NCBI GenBank assembly: GCA_022578965.1
Contig: MU400522.1
Coordinates: 1 to 64,000, forward strand
DNA from: Xylaria sp. FL1777
Taxonomy: Eukaryota; Ascomycota; Sordariomycetes; Xylariales; Xylariaceae
Reading direction: 5' to 3'
Length of the DNA stretch: 64,000 nt
Under the pieces are notes generated by a model that was given only the letters and a program-made list of their open reading frames with translations, ran no database searches and had not been told where the DNA came from. Positions 59,263 through 64,000 of this stretch are shown one piece after another. Position 1 is the first letter of the stretch, and the number at the start of each line of letters is the position of its first letter. A program made the translations under genes and the position numbers.

Positions 59263-59422
59263 CAGGGCTGGCAAAAACATTATAGTATTGTTTGGTACTT
59301 TGTATTCGCTAATATTTTCTTAGTATTAATAAGTATAGGCAAAAGGGGAAATTTTTTAATAAATAAATATTTATTACAGTGGTTTTTGGGTTAATACCAT
59401 GCAATGTTCCAACCCGTTAACA
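59263..59422. mobile_element. Possible small hAT-like MITE remnant
   Basis: An AT-rich 160 bp insert-like block begins CAGGGCTGGCAAAAACATT and ends AATGTTCCAACCCG, which are imperfect inverted repeats of each other. It stands out from the flanking DNA by base composition. No matching 8 bp duplication was found, so the ends may be wrong. Confidence 0.3.
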
Positions 59423-59424
59423 GA

Positions 59425-59860
59425 GCATCGATAAGGCTTCGAATGCAGCATCTACACCCTCTCGTAGTTACCCCTGCAAGCCGGAATCTGGATTACTTCC
59501 CCGAACTTACCCGCTAGCCATAACCTACCTAGGCACCTACATCTCATCTTTCTGATTCCTTAAAGAGCCCTGTAAATGTAGCTATCACAGGCCTAGGGTG
59601 TTCGTAGGGAGAGGTTTGAAAGATTCCGCAGCAAAACTTGGTGGGTTCAGTGAACTGCTGATCAAGAGCTAAAAAATATGTCAAAGTTTAAACACTTTTC
59701 AACGCTGAGTTAAACGTTTGATCAACGTTTAATCATTTTTAAACTATTGATTAACCGATTATTGGCTGTTGCTTTCTGTTTAAACGTTGACAATAGTTGG
59801 ATTGGCGTTTAATGAATAGGTGGGCAAGGGTTGGTACGATTCCCTTTTAGTGGTCTGTCA
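59425..59860. other. No gene; AACGTTTAA-rich segment
   Basis: No coding sequence seen. Between 59680 and 59810 the words GTTTAA, AACGTTT and TTAAACG recur, including a 9 bp inverted repeat TTAAACGTT/AACGTTTAA with a 5 bp spacer (59710-59732). It may be the remains of a small repeat. Confidence 0.4.
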
Positions 59861-59867
59861 CACTATT

Positions 59868-60293
59868 TCAAGGGCAAGCCTGTGCAGCAGCTAGGCGAAC
59901 CTGCACTCCGGCCAAGATTGTCTGCAACAGGGAGAAGAGAAGGGATAAGCCGCCAACCAATACGACAGCCCAGAAGGTGATCCAGTCGCGCCGACTGCGT
60001 CTGTCTTGCCACATCCCCCAGACTTTTCGGGGATTGCGTCGACTGCAGTAGTTCTGCAGTTTGTGGAGCCGGGGTGCGAATATGGCAAACTCTGCTGAAC
60101 TATACTCGTCTGGTTCTTCTAGGACGTCCAAGTGGTTCAACGTGGCCTCGGGCCAGAAGGTGTGAGGAAACCGTCTCAGATTGGTTGCTAAACGAGGATA
60201 GTCAAAAGCCCCTTTCCACGGTGATCGTCTATTGGGACCAACCAATGCCTTCAAGAAATCGTTATCTGGCATGCTCTTCGATGGTCTGTGCAC
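59868..60293 (-). pseudogene. 3' end of a fungal membrane-anchored gene, 5' part missing
   Basis: The minus strand carries an open frame of about 140 codons ending at 59868; in-frame ATGs such as MPDNDF are internal, and the 60293 codon is GTG. The end matches a common C-terminal module of large fungal proteins: FAIFAPRLHKLQNY, WGMWQDRRSRRDWITFWAVV and a single membrane segment of about 23 residues (VVLVGGLSLLFSLLQTILAGVQV). The usual upstream part of such proteins is absent: about 60 bp beyond the frame the LINE remnant begins. An acceptor-like GTGCACAG at 60286-60293 suggests this was the last exon. Probably a gene truncated by the transposon insertion or by rearrangement. Confidence 0.65.
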
Positions 60294-61099
60294 CTTTCCT
60301 TCTATTTATTATCCGTGCGCAAGCTACTGTTAGTAGCATTGCGTGCACTACACTAAAAACACTAATACGCCACTAAATTAGCGTAATTTTTACTAAACAT
60401 TAAAGGCTTAATTAGTAATAATTTTATTATGTTTATGCGTAAAGCAAAACATTAATGTAGAACTTTATTATATTATTATGCTTAGCTATAATTTTTAAAA
60501 ATAATATATATATAAAAGCATTTATTATAAATACTTTATTATATGCTAATTTATAATAAGCTAAGCAAATAAAAATTTAAAATATTAATTTATTACTAAA
60601 GCTTATAATAGCTAAAAAAAATAACGAATTATTGCTTTAAAACATGTTTATTAAGTAGTATGCTAAAATTAACTATAAAAACAAAATCTAAAAAAAAGTT
60701 ATTATAACGTTAGCAATTATTTTTAATAAATTTATATGTTTTTTTAAAAAAAATACTTAAGCTAATTATTGCTAAATAGCTAAAAATTATATAAAAATAC
60801 TAAAATAGCACTTAAATATATTTATATATATATAATTTAAAAGTTTTATTATAGCTTTTTTATGCTTAGTTAATATATTAATATAAATAAAAAACATTAA
60901 ATAATTATTAATAATAATATTAGTTATAGCATTTTTATATATTAAAACAGCTAAACAAAAAGCTAAGCTTTATTTTAAGTTAGCATTAAAAATTATATAA
61001 TTTATAACTTTTAGTAAGCTTTTTATATATTTAGTATAAAGTGCTAGCACTATAATAAACTTTTAAAAAAACTATAAAAATATATATATATTAATAAAA

Positions 61100-62250
61100 C
61101 TAAATAAAAAAGCAATATAAGCATACTAATTAATAATATATATAGCTAAAATAATAATTTTTAAAAACTTATAGCTATTAAATAAAGCTATTAAAAACAT
61201 ATAACTAACAAAAATAAGCTAAACTATTAAAGCTATAAATTTAACAATAAAAAACAAGCTTTTAAAAAAAAAAACATTAAAATTATTAAGCAAACTTTAT
61301 AAGCTTATATAATAAAGCTACTAAAAAAATAAATAATATATATAGTACTAAAAGTATTATTATTAATAATAAATTATTTAATTAATATTTTAATGTTTAT
61401 TACTTAAAAAATAGTAATAAAAAAAGTTAAAGTTTAAACAAATTTAATTTTAATAAACGTTTATATTTTTTGCAAAAAAGTAAACTTATAAACTAAAAAG
61501 ATTACTTAAGTAATAGCTTTTAAAAAACTTATTAAAAAGTTTAAGCTATTTTTAGTTAGTAAGTTTTTTTAAAAAAAAAAAAAACAAATATAAACTATTT
61601 ATTATAACTTTAAATGCTAAAGCTATTATATTACTAAGTTTTATAATAAAAAACCTTTATATAAAAACTATAGTATTAAATTAAATATTTATAAATTTAT
61701 AAACAATAATAATTATATAACTATATTAAAGTATGCTAATTGTTATAGCTTTTATTTAATAAATTATAAAAATTATTTATATAAACTATGCAAAATTAAT
61801 AATAAAATAATCTTACTTTTATTAGCTTAAATTAAAGCAATTAAACAAGCAAGCAATATAAACTATAATAATAAAAATATACTATTTATTATTGCAGCTA
61901 TTAAAAAAAAAGCTGTATTAATAAAGCTATTAAAATAATAAAGCAACAAAAATAAAAAAAAAGCTTTATTAGTTTTAAAAAAATTAAGCACTAAAGCTAT
62001 ATTATTTTTAAAAATTATATTATTAAGAATTACTTTTAGTAAAACTAACAATAAAAAAATAAAAAACAAAATTACTGCTGCTTTTTTTATAATTATACTA
62101 GTATTACTATTAATAATTAATAAATTAGTAAAAATATTAACTAAAAGCAATATTATTAAATTTACTAGTATATTAAAAAAGCTAAAAATAAAGCTAACTT
62201 ATAAAACCTTAAAAAAACTTTTAAAGCTTAGCAGTAATAAAATAAAAAGC
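61100..62250 (+). pseudogene. LINE ORF1 remnant (gag-like, zinc knuckles)
   Basis: Plus-strand translation at about 61725-61800 gives LKYANCYSFYLINYKNYLYK, aligned with the KCANCGG.HPA.Y.GCP knuckle of LINE and retroelement gag proteins, in which most Gly and Cys codons have been altered. Start and end are approximate. The minus-strand open frame 61863-62150 is a low-complexity shadow of this sequence. Confidence 0.65.
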
Positions 62251-62289
62251 AATATAAACATATAACTAAATAATACTAAAAAATAAAAT

Positions 62290-64000
62290 TAATTATAATT
62301 ACATAGTTAATTAAAATAATAGCTTAAAACATAAAGCATAAAGTAAACAACTATTTAATATTTTTATAAAAATACTAAAACAAAAAAATAAACATTACTA
62401 TAATTATTAAACTATAAATAAACAAAAAAAAAAACAAAAAAACATAAACTTATTAAAAATATAAGAACTATAAACTAGTTAACACTTAAAACATAAAAAA
62501 GTTAAATAAGCTTAAAGTAATAATATATATTAAAATATAAAGCAACTTAATAATAAAAAAAAAAGCTTTTATATATTATTAAGATTTTATATAGCTAAAT
62601 ATTAATAAATATAAAATATTAAATTATTATTAAACGCTAAATATAAACGTAGTAATAAAATATATTATAGCATTAATACTACTAAAAAACTGCTTAATAA
62701 TAAAAAACTTAAATATAAAACACTTAAATTAAGAACTTAAAACTATTACTTTTTATAAAAAACAGCAAATTTTAAACTAAGCAACTAAAATAAATATATG
62801 CTTTATAAAAGTGCTAAGCAAAGCAATTTATAAAATAAAACACGTTATAAATATATTATTTTTAAATATATTATTTATTAAAAGCTAAATAGCTAAAAAG
62901 TTAAAAACTTTATTTAATTATTAGCTAATATAAATTATATTATTATAAAAAAAACTATTTAAACTTTTTATAAAGTTCTTTAAAGTTTTTATTAAAAAAA
63001 AAAATCTAAAAAAACTTAAAAATTTAATAAAAGTTAAAACAAAAATACTATTAAATATTAAAAAAGCTATAATATAAAAAAAAGTAAAAATAGCAGCTAA
63101 AATATTAATAATACTAATATTAAAATGTATTTAAACTATAAAAACAAAAAAACGCAAGCATAGCAAATTAACGCTTTAATAAACAACTAAATACATATAA
63201 GCATAAAAAAACTTCTAAAAGTTATTTAATATAAAAAACACAGAAGTTACTTAATGCTAGTTTTTTATAGTAATAAAAAAAGCCAAAAAAAAATACTAAA
63301 AAAAAAAATAAATAATATAAAAAGCAATAAAAAACTTATAGAAGTTATTAATTAGTATAAATAAAAAAGCATTATAAAGGCATTACTTTTTATTAAAAAA
63401 AAAAAAGTTATAATAAAAGCAAAAAAAAAAGCAAAATATTTTATTAAAAGTATTTTTACTAAGTTTACTGCAAAAAATAACTTACTAAAAGTAAAACCTT
63501 TAAAAACAAATATATAACTTTAGCTTAAACTTCTATAAAATACTAAAATAATTATAAAAAAAATATATAAATATATTATAAAAATAAAGTTAACTTTGCT
63601 AAAAAAAAACATAATAATAGCAAAATATCTTGCTGCTATATAGCTTATTATTAATAAATACTACTAAATACTATTAAAAAAATGTTTTAAATAAAGCATT
63701 TTTTTAAAGGTTTAAAAAAATACAAACATAATTATATTATTTAAAGTAAATAAAACAAACTTTGCTTTTTATAAATCTTAAAAACTTATTGTATTATTAT
63801 TTTGTATTAAAAAAGGCTTAAAAAAACTTATAGCAAAAAAAATAATATAAATAGCATAAATAGCTAGCTTAATAAGCTTATAATACATAAATGCAATATT
63901 TAAAAAGTTTGCAATAAATTTAATAGTAAGCTTTATATATAATATAAAGCTTATATTAATTAACAAAATAATAGCTATACTAATTATATTAAACGTACAA
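62290..64000 (+). pseudogene. LINE ORF2 remnant (endonuclease and reverse transcriptase), 3' truncated by window
   Basis: An endonuclease-like stretch lies at about 62310-62470. At about 63690-63785 the frame reads NTNIIILFKVNKTNFAFYKS, matching the LINE reverse-transcriptase block (T.VL.KP.KPDY..P.SYRPI). At 63800-63930 the spacing RLKKTYSKKNNI...LNKLIIHKCNI fits the following G.LE....RL.......L...QFG block. Stops are TAA/TAG as expected from RIP. The catalytic FADD box would lie beyond the window. Confidence 0.85.

Larger units (their letters stand above)
60350..64000 (+). mobile_element. Tad-like LINE, RIP-decayed, running off the right edge
   Basis: AT-rich DNA starting at about 60350 with two decayed reading frames in the order typical of fungal Tad1-clade LINEs: a gag-like ORF1 with cysteine knuckles, then ORF2 with endonuclease and reverse transcriptase. 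There are no LTRs. The 5' limit is set only by the change in composition. The 3' part (rest of the reverse transcriptase, RNase H, tail) lies beyond 64000. Confidence 0.85.

Noticed and set aside
1..64000. CRISPR arrays, bacterial operons or riboswitches
   Set aside because: No spaced direct repeats or bacterial gene organisation; intron-containing genes and RIP show a fungal genome.

Overview
The window looks like part of the AT-rich, gene-poor compartment of a filamentous ascomycete (Pezizomycotina). The reasons are genes with short 56-126 bp GT-AG introns, fungal-type genes (an acetate transporter of the GPR1/FUN34/YaaH family and an NB-ARC/TPR NLR), and long blocks in which almost every CpA has become TpA, which is the mark of repeat-induced point mutation (RIP). 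I cannot name the species. All calls come from reading the sequence and translating it by eye; no alignment was run.

Layout. (1) 1-34399 is a nest of RIP-destroyed LTR retrotransposons. A very large Ty3/gypsy element (inner copy 16043-31070, 15.0 kb, 305 bp LTRs, + strand) sits inside a second copy of itself in the opposite orientation. The outer copy runs from before base 1 to 34399 on the - strand. A different gypsy element (890-8628, 519 bp LTRs, TSD TTATA) is inserted in the outer copy. (2) 34400-42318 is a normal-composition island. It holds one intact gene, a five-exon acetate-transporter-family gene (40756-41917, -), and a decayed 5' fragment of the splicing-factor gene rse1/SF3b subunit 3 (36735-37913, +); the rest is mostly featureless. 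(3) 42319-51021 is a short non-autonomous hAT-type element (perfect 8 bp TSD TTTTCACT) that was split by a third gypsy element (42670-50529, 193 bp LTRs, TSD ATTAT). (4) 51022-60350 is a second island. It holds an intact eight-exon NLR gene (53561-57061, -), a broken oxygenase-like gene (58699-59159, -) and the 3' end of a membrane-anchored fungal gene (59868-60293, -). (5) About 60350-64000 is a RIP-destroyed Tad-like LINE on the + strand that runs off the right edge.

How it fits together. The order of events can be partly read: outer giant element, then the inner giant element inserted into it (4 bp ATAT duplication, empty site at 19420-19423). Gypsy-1 was also inserted into the outer copy, with its empty site preserved in the inner copy at 26829-26833. 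In the other block the hAT element came first and gypsy-2 later. RIP then turned catalytic aspartates into asparagines in at least two reverse transcriptases. The two intact host genes sit in islands of about 8 and 9 kb between dead elements. The most unusual items are the 15 kb gypsy family with an unrecognised long reading frame downstream of pol, and the isolated intact NLR.
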